Origin: Betaproteobacteria bacterium Ga0077526 | Lineage (GTDB): Bacteria; Pseudomonadota; Gammaproteobacteria; Burkholderiales; Ga0077523 | DNA length: 64,000 nucleotides | Direction of reading: 5' to 3' | Assembly (NCBI GenBank): GCA_001464765.1 | Contig: LNDV01000024.1 | Coordinates: forward strand, 1 to 64,000 | Part shown: in pieces, positions 46,135-55,318 of the stretch | Numbering within the stretch: the first letter of the stretch is position 1 | How the letters are laid out: every line of letters starts with the position of its first letter | Made by a program: the position numbers and the translations under genes | The notes under the pieces: generated by a model | Told to the model about the DNA's origin: nothing | Databases searched by the model: none | The model's input: the letters and a program-made list of their open reading frames with translations, nothing else

Positions 46135-47967
46135 ATGCGCCTCACAGTTCGCCTGCTCTTTGCTCTCCTGACACTGTCCGTGGCGTTGATCGCCACCCCT
46201 CACGCCTTCGCCGAACGCCGCGCCCTCGTCATCGGCAACGATGCCTACGTGAGCGTCGACCCGCTCCGCAATGCCGTCGCGGACGCCAAGGCGATGGCCA
46301 GGGCGCTGGAGAAGGTCGGCTTCAAGGTCGCGCCGCCGGTGCTCAATGCCGACCGCGAGCGCATGCTCGATGCCATTTCCCGCTTTCCGGAGACCCTCGG
46401 TGGCAGTGATGAGGCGGTCGTGTTCTACGCCGGTCACGCAGTCGAGATCAAGGGTGTGAACTACCTGCTGCCGGTGGACATCCGCGGCGACAACGAGCGG
46501 AACGTGCAATTCAATGCCGTGCCGCTCAACTATCTGCTGTCCAGCGTGGCGGATCAGCGGCCCAAGTTCTCTCTGATGGTCATCGACGCCTGCCGAGACA
46601 ACCCGTTCAAGGGCAATGGCCGCAACGTAGGGACCCGCGGGCTCGTGCCGGCCGCCGCCGCGGCGCAAGGGCAGATGGTGATGTACTCGGCGAGCGAGGG
46701 GCAGAAGGCGCTGGACCGGCTCGGGCCGGACGACAAATCCCCCAACGGCGTCTTCACGCGGGTCTTCGTGAAGGCGATCGAGGAGGAGGGCGTGCACGCG
46801 GGAGAACTGATGGAACGCGTTAAGGAGGAGGTCCATCGCCTCGCGCAGAGCGTGCAGCACGAGCAGTTGCCGGCGTTCTACAACGCCGCTGTCGGCCGGT
46901 TCTACTTCAAGGGGCCGGGTGGTGGTGTTCGCAAGGCCGATGACTCTGCGGCGCGCGGAGACGCCGACGCCGCAGCCTTCGACGCTGCCAAGTCGGCCGA
47001 TGTCCCCGAGGCATACCAGGCCTACCTGGATGCTTTCCCCAAGGGCCGCTTCGTTGCAGCTGCGCGGATCCGCATCGCGGCGCTGCGCAAAGGGGCGGCG
47101 CCCGTCGCTTCGCCATCGGTTCCGGAAGAGGCCAAACCCGGCCGCGAGTTCGAGGACTGCGGCGGCTGTCCGAAGATGGTGATGATCCAGGGCGGGAACT
47201 TCGATATGGGGTCACCCGCGGACGAGCCCGATCGGCAGGAGCGGGAAGGCCCGCAGCGGACGGTTCAGATTGCGGCCTTCGCAATGGGCAAGACGGAAGT
47301 GACGCGCGGCGAATACCGGCGATTCGCGCGGGACACCGGCCGGTCGGCGAACGGGTGCTACGAGTACGACGGCAAGGACTGGAAGCTGAACCGGGCCCTC
47401 GGCTGGGAGAATCCCGGCTACGAACAGTTCGACGACCACCCGGTCGTTTGCGTCGACTGGGATGACGTGCAGGCGTACGTGCAGTGGCTGTCGAAGCGCA
47501 GCGGTCAGACCTACCGGCTGGCGAGCGAGGCGGAGTGGGAGTACGCCGCGCGCGCGGGGAAGTCGACCGTCCGTCACTGGGGGGATGGCGAGAACGAAGG
47601 TTGCCGATTCGCCAATGGCGCGGATCAGTCGGCCAGGCGGAAATTCAACTGGGGACTGCCCCTTTTCGCGTGCGACGACGGCTTCGCGCACACCGCGCCG
47701 GCGGGCAGCTACCGGGCCAACGACTTCGGGTTGCACGACATGCTGGGCAACGTGTGGGAGTGGACCGAGGACTGCTGGAACGAGACCTACCGCAGCGCCC
47801 CGTCCGGCGGCTCACCCTGGACAGACGGGGACTGCTCCCGCCGGGTGGTGCGCGGCGGTTCGTGGGTCAACGATCCCGCGTATGTGCGCTCCGCCAACCG
47901 GGACTGGAATCGCACATTGATCCGGAACAAGCACCTCGGATTCCGGGTGGTCAGGACGATGCCCTGA
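46135..47967 (+). CDS. Secreted caspase / FGE-fold fusion protein (paralogue 2)
   Basis: 610 residues. Signal peptide (1-26, ending 'HAFA'), caspase domain with His101 ('FYAGHA') and Cys153 ('IDACRDNPF'), a helical linker (about 278-325) with 'AYQAYLDAFPKGRFVAAARIR', a repeat-like unit often found in such proteins, then the FGE fold (about 339-608: 'DCGGCPKMVMI', 'RLASEAEWEYAARAG', 'LHDMLGNVWEWTEDCW', 'RGGSWVNDPAYVRSANR', 'LGFRVVRT'). The FGE active-site cysteines are absent. It begins 72 bp after paralogue 1; co-transcription is likely. Confidence 0.9.
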   Translation: MRLTVRLLFALLTLSVALIATPHAFAERRALVIGNDAYVSVDPLRNAVADAKAMARALEKVGFKVAPPVLNADRERMLDAISRFPETLGGSDEAVVFYAGHAVEIKGVNYLLPVDIRGDNERNVQFNAVPLNYLLSSVADQRPKFSLMVIDACRDNPFKGNGRNVGTRGLVPAAAAAQGQMVMYSASEGQKALDRLGPDDKSPNGVFTRVFVKAIEEEGVHAGELMERVKEEVHRLAQSVQHEQLPAFYNAAVGRFYFKGPGGGVRKADDSAARGDADAAAFDAAKSADVPEAYQAYLDAFPKGRFVAAARIRIAALRKGAAPVASPSVPEEAKPGREFEDCGGCPKMVMIQGGNFDMGSPADEPDRQEREGPQRTVQIAAFAMGKTEVTRGEYRRFARDTGRSANGCYEYDGKDWKLNRALGWENPGYEQFDDHPVVCVDWDDVQAYVQWLSKRSGQTYRLASEAEWEYAARAGKSTVRHWGDGENEGCRFANGADQSARRKFNWGLPLFACDDGFAHTAPAGSYRANDFGLHDMLGNVWEWTEDCWNETYRSAPSGGSPWTDGDCSRRVVRGGSWVNDPAYVRSANRDWNRTLIRNKHLGFRVVRTMP

Positions 47968-47994
47968 GGCAAGGGTGTCCAGACGACAGGGGCC

Positions 47995-48612
47995 CTATCG
48001 CAGTACCACCCGCGCCGGGACCATGACCTTCCCCTGCGAAACCTGCCCCATGAGGACCGCCCCTTCGCCAAGGCGCAGTCGCACGATCCAGTTGTAGTCC
48101 TGAATGCGGACTTCCAGGCCGCTGACCGTCCCGATGATGTTGCCTTGAGGACTGAAATCGCCGGTCGAGAGGCTCTTCGTGCCGACGAAGACGGGGTGCT
48201 TGAGGGCGTAACTCGCGATGAGAGCCTGCTCCGCATCGTCTACATTCTCAGGCGGGATCAGTTCCACCACGAACTGCTTCATGCTGAGCAGGCGGTGCTT
48301 GAGCGCGAGCGCGCGCATGGTCTGATCGGCGCTGCCGAAGGCGATTTCGTAGCCCACTTCACGCATCGCCGCATCGCACGAAGTCAGTGTGGCATCCAGC
48401 GCAGCCAGTCGTACCGTCGCATCCGGGTCCTTCAGTAACTCGCGCATGGTTTGGATGGACTTGGCCCGCTCGCGGATGGTCTCGGGGGTGAGCTTCGTCG
48501 GCCGGCTCTCCTCCTTGGCGCAAGGGTCCGTCTGTGCAACTGCAGGCGAGCCGACAAAGGTCGCGGCGGCCAGGACGACGGCGGTACCCAGAAGGCTCAG
48601 ATGCGATTTCAT
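47995..48612 (-). CDS. Secreted hypothetical protein within the caspase island
   Basis: 205 residues. Signal peptide (1-27, ending 'PAVA'), then a helical part (about 40-130) that reads like one or two HEAT-type repeats ('LKDPDATVRLAALDATLTSC'), and a beta-rich C-terminus ('GTVSGLEVRIQDYNWIVRLRLGEG'). No family recognised. It lies on the opposite strand between paralogues 2 and 3 and converges on paralogue 2 with a 27-bp gap. The ATG at 48612 begins the signal peptide; codons reach back to 48834. Confidence 0.75.
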   Translation of the reverse strand: MKSHLSLLGTAVVLAAATFVGSPAVAQTDPCAKEESRPTKLTPETIRERAKSIQTMRELLKDPDATVRLAALDATLTSCDAAMREVGYEIAFGSADQTMRALALKHRLLSMKQFVVELIPPENVDDAEQALIASYALKHPVFVGTKSLSTGDFSPQGNIIGTVSGLEVRIQDYNWIVRLRLGEGAVLMGQVSQGKVMVPARVVLR

Positions 48613-48976
48613 TGGCAGTCCCCGAAAGAGTTTCACTGGTTCTGGTGAGGCTGAGTCAGGCAAGTCACGCAGACCTCGCGCCCGATCTGCCTTCCCGAGA
48701 CAAGACGCATGAAGACGCCCACTGTCAGGATGCCGTGCGAGTTTCGGCATGTCCGGCGCCGATGCTACGATCCCGCCAGGGCGAACCCATTGTGCGGCGA
48801 ACAAGGCCTTACCGGCAATGGTCGGAACTCTCATGGCCGTCGGTTGCTGGGGCGTCGATGCGATGACTCCTGACGCTTCGGATGCGACGGCGTCTATCCA
48901 TGGAGAGGTCCAGCCGAAGTCCTGCGCTGCGGCAGATGGCGATGTTTTCCGATTTTTGTGTCACCGGGGAGGCGTG
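48613..48976. other. Divergent intergenic region
   Basis: The stretch between the minus-strand helical protein and caspase paralogue 3 should contain both promoters. The frame of paralogue 3 stays open back to 48749, so its start could be further upstream than given. No hairpin or repeat stands out. Confidence 0.4.
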
Positions 48977-50632
48977 TTGAACTCTAGTCGAGCATGGTTG
49001 GCGGGTCGGAGTGCGAGCCGGATCCTGCTCCGGAATGCTTTCGCCTGGCGTGGATGGCGGGCCGCGTTTCTTGCCGGTCTCTTCGTGATGCTCGCCGCTC
49101 CGGCGCAGGCCGCCCGTCTGGCCCTGGTCATGGGCAACAACGACTACACCTTTGTGAAGCCGTCGCTGCTGAACGCCGTGCAGGACGCCAGGGACTTCGG
49201 CCGCGCCCTCAAGGAGGGCGGATTCGACGAGGTCGTCGTGGCCGTCAACCTCACGCGTGACCAGATGAACGAGCAGGTGCGCCAGCTTCTCGGTCGCGTA
49301 GCCGGCGGCGACGAGGTCGTCGTGTACTTCGCGGGCCACGGCGTGCAGTTGAGCGGCGTGAGCTTCCTGCTCCCGGTCGATGTGCGCGACAACGATGCCA
49401 TGCAGGTGCGCGACGATGCGTTTCCGCTGCACCGGCTTCTCGAAGACCTCGCGGAGAAGCAGCCACGGTTCACGCTCGTCATCGTGGATGCCTGTCGCGA
49501 CAATCCCTTCGGCGGGAAGATGCGCGCGGCCGGAACGCGGGGCCTCGCGCCGACGTCCCCGGCCGAAGGTCAGATGGTCGTCTACTCGGCAGGAGCGAAT
49601 CAGCGCGCGCTCGACCGCCTCGGCGATCGGGACAACTCGCCCAACGGGGTCTTCATGCGCGTGTGGCTGGAACAGATGCGAAATCCTGGTGTACCGGTGC
49701 ACGACGTGGTTCGCTCCGTGCGCCAGGAAGTCCGGCGGCTCGCGCAGAGTGTCGGGCACACGCAGGTGCCGGCTATGTACGACCAGTCGGTCGGGTCGTT
49801 TCCCCTCTGGATGGCGGCGGCGCCTTCGAAGTCGCCGCCGCCGACACCAGCGCCAACGCAAAAGGCCACGCCGCAGCCTGCTCCGCCACCACCGCCGCCC
49901 ACGGCTCAACCGGCTCCGACTCCTCTGGGCAAGACTTGGCGCGACTGCGAGAGCTGCCCGGAACTCGTGGTGATTCCCGCCGGCGAGTTCGAGATGGGCA
50001 GTCCGGAAGGCGAGGGCGACGATGACGAACACCCGGCCCACGGTGTCCGCATACGATCCTTCGCCCTGGGCAAGTTCGAGGTCACGCAAGGCCAATGGCG
50101 GGCGCTGATGGGCACGAGCCCCAGCGAGTTCAAGGACTGTGGCGACGACTGCCCCGTGGACCGCGTGAGCTGGGAGGACGCCAGGGCGTACATCGCGAAG
50201 CTCAACAAGAAGGTGTCCGGCAGCACGAGCGGTCCGTACCGCCTGCCAAGCGAAGCTGAATGGGAGTACGCCTGCCGCGGCGGCCGGCGGCAGACCTACT
50301 GCGGCAGTGACAATCCGGACACGGCCGGGTGGTACAGCGCCAACAGTTCGGACCGCACCCAGAAGGTGGGCCGCAAACCGGCCAACGGCTTCGGCGTGCA
50401 CGACATGAGCGGCAGCGTGCCGGAGTGGGTGGAGGACTGCTGGAACTGGCACTACCGCGGCGCGCCGCAGGACGGGAGCGCGTGGACGACCGGCGAGTGC
50501 ACCCGGCGCGTGGCACGGGGCGGCGGCTGGTTCCATCAGGCGCCGTACTTGCGCGCCGCCGACCGCACGGGGGACCAGCCGGCGAATCGCGACCTGTACT
50601 GGGGATTCCGGGTGGCCCGGTCGCTGCCTTGA
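48977..50632 (+). CDS. Secreted caspase / FGE-fold fusion protein (paralogue 3)
   Basis: About 551 residues. A long signal peptide ends in 'LAAPAQA'. The caspase domain has His121 ('YFAGHGVQ') and Cys173 ('VDACRDNPF'). A strongly Pro-rich linker ('PAPPPPPPTAQPAPTP') leads to the FGE fold ('DCESCPELVVIPAGEFEMGS', 'RLPSEAEWEYACRGG', 'RGGGWFHQAPYLRAADR', 'GFRVARS'), again without the FGE catalytic cysteines. The start is uncertain: TTG at 48977 follows GGGGAGG, GTG at 48974 is too close to it, and ATGs lie upstream at 48833 and 48749. It is closest to paralogue 1 in layout. Confidence 0.87.
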   Translation: MNSSRAWLAGRSASRILLRNAFAWRGWRAAFLAGLFVMLAAPAQAARLALVMGNNDYTFVKPSLLNAVQDARDFGRALKEGGFDEVVVAVNLTRDQMNEQVRQLLGRVAGGDEVVVYFAGHGVQLSGVSFLLPVDVRDNDAMQVRDDAFPLHRLLEDLAEKQPRFTLVIVDACRDNPFGGKMRAAGTRGLAPTSPAEGQMVVYSAGANQRALDRLGDRDNSPNGVFMRVWLEQMRNPGVPVHDVVRSVRQEVRRLAQSVGHTQVPAMYDQSVGSFPLWMAAAPSKSPPPTPAPTQKATPQPAPPPPPPTAQPAPTPLGKTWRDCESCPELVVIPAGEFEMGSPEGEGDDDEHPAHGVRIRSFALGKFEVTQGQWRALMGTSPSEFKDCGDDCPVDRVSWEDARAYIAKLNKKVSGSTSGPYRLPSEAEWEYACRGGRRQTYCGSDNPDTAGWYSANSSDRTQKVGRKPANGFGVHDMSGSVPEWVEDCWNWHYRGAPQDGSAWTTGECTRRVARGGGWFHQAPYLRAADRTGDQPANRDLYWGFRVARSLP

Positions 50633-50699
50633 CCCAGGACCTGCGCCCCGTCGTTGCCGTAAGAAATTCCACGACCCACAGTCCCATTGCTCAAAACCC

Positions 50700-50759
50700 G
50701 TAGCCCGGACTTGGTCCGGGGTGGCCCCGCCGGCACTGCCCCGGGATAGCCCGGGCTAC
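50700..50759. repeat. REP-like palindromic element, copy 1
   Basis: 60 bp that begins GTAGCCCGGACTTGG and ends CCCGGGCTAC, so the ends pair into a stem, with an inner TCCGGGG / CCCCGGGA pairing. A second copy lies 18 bp downstream. The layout is that of an extragenic palindromic (REP) doublet. Confidence 0.8.
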
Positions 50760-50777
50760 GAGATCTGCTCGAGTCCC

Positions 50778-50838
50778 GTAGCCCGGACTTCGTCCGGGAT
50801 AGACCCGCCGGCAAAGCCCCGGGCATGGCCCGGGCTAC
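50778..50838. repeat. REP-like palindromic element, copy 2
   Basis: 61 bp, GTAGCCCGGACTTCG to CCCGGGCTAC, nearly the same as copy 1 and in the same orientation. Both sit between caspase paralogue 3 and the LPP20-type gene. They could form a strong structure in the transcript and limit read-through. Confidence 0.8.
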
Positions 50839-51005
50839 AAAGTCTCGCCGCGCCATCTGCCTCGCCGATATTCCGGCGCGCGCCTCCCGCGTCACATTCA
50901 ATTCACGGCATCCTGACAATCCGTCCGCTTCAGCGTCATCCCGGGTATGGAGCGGCATCTTCCGCTCCTGGATACCCCAGGCAACTGATACAGGAGAAGG
51001 CGGAC

Positions 51006-51605
51006 ATGTGGAAACGTGCAGTGGTGCTGGCCAGTGTGGCCGCGGTCATGACCGGCTGCGGGATGTTCGGCAAGGACAAGGACGGCGGCTTGCGCGCCTC
51101 GGCGGAGTGCGTGTTCCCCGATGCGCCGCAGGAGGCTGCGCCGGGCTGGGTGTGTGACGCCCCCGTGGAAGGCGTAGCCGTCTCGGCGGTCGGTGCCTAC
51201 GAGAAGACCGGCGCGGGCGTGTCCTTTCAGAAGGACCAGGCCATGGCGGACGCCCGGGTGAAGCTCGCACAGCAGATGAAGGTCCATGTGAACAACATGG
51301 TGAAGCAGTACGTGGAGACCACCGGCGCGGCGTCGTCGGAAACGGTCGACAAGGTGAACACGAGTGTCTCCAAGCTCATCACCTCCGAGACGATCTCGGG
51401 CTCCACGGCATTCCGCAATGCGATCAGCGGCAAGGGCACGATGTACGTTCTGGTCGGACTCGACCCCACGGTCGCGCGTCAGGCGACCGAGAAGGCGCTC
51501 AAGTCGAGCATGAACAGCGACGCCGCCCTGTGGCAGCAGTTCAAGGCGAAGAAGGCCCAGGACGAACTGGCGGCCGAGATCGCGAAGGGTGTCGCGGGTC
51601 AGTGA
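51006..51605 (+). CDS. LPP20 family lipoprotein
   Basis: 199 residues. Lipobox 'MTGC' (about 15-18), then an alpha/beta domain of the LPP20 type (PF02169-like): 'APGWVCDAPVEGVAVSAVG', 'KDQAMADARVKLAQQM' and 'VLVGLDP'. The family is named after a Helicobacter lipoprotein; it is often found next to DUF4384 or CsgG-like genes. An AGGAG site precedes the ATG. The next gene follows after 79 bp on the same strand. Confidence 0.82.
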   Translation: MWKRAVVLASVAAVMTGCGMFGKDKDGGLRASAECVFPDAPQEAAPGWVCDAPVEGVAVSAVGAYEKTGAGVSFQKDQAMADARVKLAQQMKVHVNNMVKQYVETTGAASSETVDKVNTSVSKLITSETISGSTAFRNAISGKGTMYVLVGLDPTVARQATEKALKSSMNSDAALWQQFKAKKAQDELAAEIAKGVAGQ

Positions 51606-51684
51606 TCGCCGGTCAAGTGTCGGAACCGGGGCGGCGTGCGATCATCACGCCGTCCTCTCCTGGAATTCGACGAAGGGTCACGAG

Positions 51685-53154
51685 ATGAACCACGGAACGA
51701 AGATCGGCCGTATGCGGAACTGGCTGGCTGCCTTGGCGGCTCTCGCCAGTGTGCTGATGGTGGCACCGTTCGCCCATGCCCTGGAGGGGCGCGGCTACGG
51801 CGCCAGTGTCGACGAGGCACGGCAGCGAGCCGCGGCCGATCTCGTCGGAACGATCCAGACCCGTGTGCTTTCCGTGGTGGAATCGTGCACCCAGGTCGCG
51901 GGCCGCAGGGCAGAGGACTGCGGCTCCCGGGTGCTCAAGCGCACGGAGGCCAACCTGCCCATGCTGGGGCTGCGCTACGACAGCATTCCCGGCGACGGCG
52001 AGCGACATGGCGCCCGCGCCGTACTCGACCCGAAGACTGCGGTGCCCCTCTACCGCCGCAAGCTGGCCGACCTGCTCGCGGAATTCGACGCCGCGAAGAA
52101 TGCCTTGCCGACCGTGAAGGATCCCAGACAGCGGCATGCCATGCTTTCCGAACAACTCGCCCGACTGCGCGCGATCACGGACCATCGCCTCGTGGCCGTG
52201 GCGCTGGGGGAGCCCTCCGAAGAGGCCCCCGCCACCGAAACTGCCTTGCTGCGGGAAATCGAAGGTCTCGAGCAATCGGTCGATTCGCTCGCGCTGGCGG
52301 CGCGCGTGCTCTTCCGCGACGTGAAGGGATATCTCGCGAGCCTCGACCCCATCGTCGCCCCGGACAGCGAGGAGACGACGACCTTCGGGGACGCGCTGGG
52401 CAAGGCACTCCGTGCCGAGGCCTCGGGCCGAGGCGGCAAGATGCTGTCGGGCAAGGCGGAGTATCGCGTCCTGCCGGAAGGGCTGGTCGACGTATCGCTC
52501 GAACTGCTCAATGTTCCCGAAGGTGATGTTGCGGCGGTACGCACGGTCCGTCTGCTGCCGGCCGCCTACGCCGGGTACGAGGTCAACCCGCGCGCACCCA
52601 GCTTCGAGCGCCTGCTGCGCGAAGGCGCGGCGGAATCCGGCGCCCTCAAGGTGGAAGTCACGACGACGAAGGGCGGACGGGATCTCCTGTTCCGCAACGG
52701 CGAGCCGGTGACCCTGCTGATCCGGTCCAACACGGCAGCCTTCTACTACGTCGTCGGACACACGATGGTCGACGGACAGCAGTTCTCGTATCTCCTCCCG
52801 TTGCACGGTGAGCCGGGCGGAGGAGGGCGGCCCGAGAACTGGGAAACCGACAGCGCGCCCTTCATCCAGTACATCCCGCCCGACAAGGTGAACCACCATC
52901 TTCCCGTGGCCAATGGCGGCTTCGTGGTTCAGGCGCCCTTCGGCGTGGAGCACATCCAGGTGATCGCTGCGACGCGGCGCCCGGCCGGTCTGCCGCAGCG
53001 CCGATGGAATCGCTTAAGCGGCTACTACGAGATCGTGGGCAGCGTGGGCAACGTGACCCAGGGTCTGGCGCTGACGCGCGGCGTGAAGCCCAAGGCCGAC
53101 AAGGAAGTTGCCGTATCGGAAGGGACGCTGTCGTTCACGACGATGCCGCGGTAA
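51685..53154 (+). CDS. Secreted protein with DUF4384-like domain
   Basis: 489 residues. Signal peptide (about 1-32, ending 'FAHA'); an LPP20/flagellar-assembly-like section ('GRGYGASVDEARQRAAADLVG'); a helical middle (about 110-260); and a C-terminal DUF4384-like domain (about 335-450: 'FRNGEPVTLLIRSNTAAFYY', 'YLLPLHGEPGGGGRPENW', 'APFGVEHIQVIAATRRP'). The C-terminal domain resembles that in the caspase at 42168-44297. Probably periplasmic and co-transcribed with the LPP20 gene. Confidence 0.78.
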   Translation: MNHGTKIGRMRNWLAALAALASVLMVAPFAHALEGRGYGASVDEARQRAAADLVGTIQTRVLSVVESCTQVAGRRAEDCGSRVLKRTEANLPMLGLRYDSIPGDGERHGARAVLDPKTAVPLYRRKLADLLAEFDAAKNALPTVKDPRQRHAMLSEQLARLRAITDHRLVAVALGEPSEEAPATETALLREIEGLEQSVDSLALAARVLFRDVKGYLASLDPIVAPDSEETTTFGDALGKALRAEASGRGGKMLSGKAEYRVLPEGLVDVSLELLNVPEGDVAAVRTVRLLPAAYAGYEVNPRAPSFERLLREGAAESGALKVEVTTTKGGRDLLFRNGEPVTLLIRSNTAAFYYVVGHTMVDGQQFSYLLPLHGEPGGGGRPENWETDSAPFIQYIPPDKVNHHLPVANGGFVVQAPFGVEHIQVIAATRRPAGLPQRRWNRLSGYYEIVGSVGNVTQGLALTRGVKPKADKEVAVSEGTLSFTTMPR

Positions 53155-53583
53155 CGAAAGCTATCGCGCGCATCTCTCACGAGTCCGAGTCACTCATCGC
53201 CGCGCGGATCGCTCGTGCGTTCCGAGGGGGTTTCCGACGGAAGGTGTGGGCGGATGGCACGGCAATCACACACCCGATTGAACTCGTGGCTCAGTGCGGC
53301 CCGGTGCGAGCAGGACGTGGCGTCTTGCAGGTCGGGTATGCGGAGGGTGTCGGTCGTCATGTTGTCCTCGTCTCGGTAACTCGCGGCAAATCGCCGCGCT
53401 CGAAGAAGAAGACGGGAAGCTTGGGTCGCTATCAGGTGCGCGACGCATACGTTCGCGGCCGAAGCGGCATGTTGCTATCGCAGGCGCTGGGTGCTTCTTC
53501 GGGCGTCATGGATGCTTGATCTCATCCCGAGCCACGCCCCGACGCCGCCGATCTCGTGACCTCGCGACCGGCGGGAATGGGCG
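53155..53583. other. Intergenic region between convergent genes, no feature recognised
   Basis: A 429-bp gap between the DUF4384-like gene and the anti-sigma-like gene. A plus-strand frame is open across part of it to 53519, but begins inside the preceding gene and codes for nothing I recognise, so I do not call it. No terminator hairpin is clear. Confidence 0.4.
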
Positions 53584-54186
53584 TCAGCGCTTCTGGAACT
53601 GGATGGTGAAGCTGGAACTGGTGGTCGCGGGCACCTGGTAGCGTTCGAGTACCTGATCGACCGGGTCGCCATCGTGCAGGATGCCCGGCACTTCGACTAT
53701 CAAGCGTGCACTCCCGGGGGGCTCCCCTGGCAACTCGACCTTCGTCTTCACGCCGACGCCCCTGAGGTCCTCGGCCAGCGCATCGGCCGTCTGTGCGGGA
53801 TCGTCGACGATGACCGCGGGCAAGGTCTCGCGTCCGCCCCGGGTACCCACCATCATCGGTGGCAGGAACACTGCGAGCAACGCCGCGATGCCGACAGCCA
53901 CGGCCGAAAGGCTCGCCCAGAACTTTCCGACGCGGCGCCTCGGTTCGCCGGCACCACCATGCAGCGGCGCTGCGGGCATGAGGCCCTCGGAGGTCGCCTT
54001 GGCGGCGAGACGGGCCCAGCTGGCCGCGACGTCGACACCCTCCGCCTCGCTCAAGGATGACTGCTCCTCCCGAGCCTCTTCGAGAACGGCACGGGTTCTC
54101 GCGGCATCTGCGCGGATGTGGTCGGGGGCGTCGGGGACATCCTCACCGCCCAGCAGCGCGACCCAGTGCTGATGGTCCTTCTTCAT
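53584..54186 (-). CDS. Single-pass membrane protein with anti-sigma topology
   Basis: 200 residues: a charged cytoplasmic N-terminal part (1-108), one membrane helix (about 109-132, 'FWASLSAVAVGIAALLAVFL') and a periplasmic C-terminal part ('VIVDDPAQTADALAEDLRG', 'STIQFQ'-like end). It lies 22 bp after a sigma factor gene on the same strand. The topology and position fit an anti-sigma factor, but I see no zinc-binding H-x3-C-x2-C motif, so this is inference. The start at 54186 is the first ATG beyond the sigma factor's stop. Confidence 0.7.
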   Translation of the reverse strand: MKKDHQHWVALLGGEDVPDAPDHIRADAARTRAVLEEAREEQSSLSEAEGVDVAASWARLAAKATSEGLMPAAPLHGGAGEPRRRVGKFWASLSAVAVGIAALLAVFLPPMMVGTRGGRETLPAVIVDDPAQTADALAEDLRGVGVKTKVELPGEPPGSARLIVEVPGILHDGDPVDQVLERYQVPATTSSSFTIQFQKR

Positions 54187-54208
54187 GCCCGTTCTCCTCG
54201 CGCCGTGC

Positions 54209-54904
54209 TCATGAGCAGTCCGGTGTTTCGCAATACTGCAGGCAGTACTTCTCCCGCTTCTTGCGAAGCTGCGAGAGCTTTTCGCGGGCTGCGCCGGGCG
54301 ACGCACATCGCAGCAGCGCCTGCACCTCTTCCGTGGACAGCCCATCGATCACGTAGGTCATCAGAACGTCCGCCTCCACGGGGTAGTCCTTCTCGAACGC
54401 TGCCCAGGCACGCTTGGCGCAGAGCGTGACGATACGGAAGGCCTCGTCGGCGTCGAAGCGCGCGCGCCCGTGCTCGACGTCTTCCACCTCATCGGGCATG
54501 TCTGCGGTCAGTCCGCCCGATGGAGGACGCGCACTGCCCGCCGTTTCGCCCGGTGCAGAGGCATCGTCGTTTTCGGCCTCGGCGGCGTCTTCCTCCGCCT
54601 CCTGACCGGGATGCCACGTCCCGAGGGCTTCGAAGTGGTCGGCGATGAGGCTCGATGCCACGCGGTTCATGTAGTGGATGGGCGGCGTCCTGCCGTCGAG
54701 CTTTTCGCAGTAGCGCCAGAGGCGGAGAAAGACTTCGGCGGCGTATTCTTCGGCCTCGCCCCGGCTGATCCGCTTGGCCAGGAAGCGGCCGGTCAGTTCG
54801 CGGTAGTGCGTCTCGTGCAGTTCCTGGAACACCCTCGCGCGTTCCTGCGGCGAGCCGCGAACGCGTCGATGGAATTCCTCGCCTGACATCTTGTTCTTGG
54901 TCAT
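54209..54904 (-). CDS. ECF-like RNA polymerase sigma factor with Cys-rich tail
   Basis: 231 residues. Region 2 (about 22-95): 'FQELHETHYRELTGRF', 'EAEEYAAEVFLRLWRY', 'MNRVASSLIADHFEALG'. A long acidic linker (100-150) then region 4 (about 152-218, 'VLMTYVIDGLSTEEVQALL'). The last residues hold three cysteines ('KYCLQYCETPDCS'). It should direct RNA polymerase to an unknown regulon; the membrane protein encoded next is the likely partner. Two 18-bp direct repeats lie upstream (55130-55165). Confidence 0.82.
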   Translation of the reverse strand: MTKNKMSGEEFHRRVRGSPQERARVFQELHETHYRELTGRFLAKRISRGEAEEYAAEVFLRLWRYCEKLDGRTPPIHYMNRVASSLIADHFEALGTWHPGQEAEEDAAEAENDDASAPGETAGSARPPSGGLTADMPDEVEDVEHGRARFDADEAFRIVTLCAKRAWAAFEKDYPVEADVLMTYVIDGLSTEEVQALLRCASPGAAREKLSQLRKKREKYCLQYCETPDCS

Positions 54905-55318
54905 GCCGTCTTCGTGTTCGGGTCGCGGGCAGTGAGGAACTATATCGTGAGACGAGCCCGTCGGCGCGCCCGCGGCGTTGCCCGGGGTTCGGATCGAAGC
55001 TGCCCGACGCGCGAAATGCGCACGGATCGGGCGGGTCGGCGGCCTCGCCATCCGGCGGCAGCGGCGGCTGGAGGGCGCCGGATGGCGCCCCGGTACCACG
55101 ATGCAGCAGGAGAGCGAGCAAACAGGTCGCGCAGTTCACGGAAAGCCCGCAGTTCACGGAAATCCAATTCCCTCGAAGTCGGTGCCCGCGCCTCGAATCG
55201 GTCAGGCTTCAGCGAACAAGACAGACCGCATCGCCAATCGTCAGGACCCCGCCGGGGACCGTGCCACCGATCGCATGATCCCTTACACTCGGCCAACCAA
55301 CATCTCAGGCCGCGCGAA
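54905..55318. other. Divergent intergenic region
   Basis: 414 bp between the sigma factor gene (minus) and the hydrolase gene (plus), so it holds both promoters. Apart from the 18-bp direct repeat I see no other feature. Confidence 0.4.
55130..55165. repeat. Two tandem 18-bp direct repeats
   Basis: CGCAGTTCACGGAAAGCC is followed directly by CGCAGTTCACGGAAATCC, differing at one base. It lies about 230 bp upstream of the sigma factor start, so it could be a regulatory site for either divergent gene, or a chance duplication. Confidence 0.6.

Noticed and set aside
53004..53519. A plus-strand frame running past the DUF4384-like gene
   Set aside because: It starts inside that gene in another frame and encodes nothing recognisable; no ribosome site lies at a later start.
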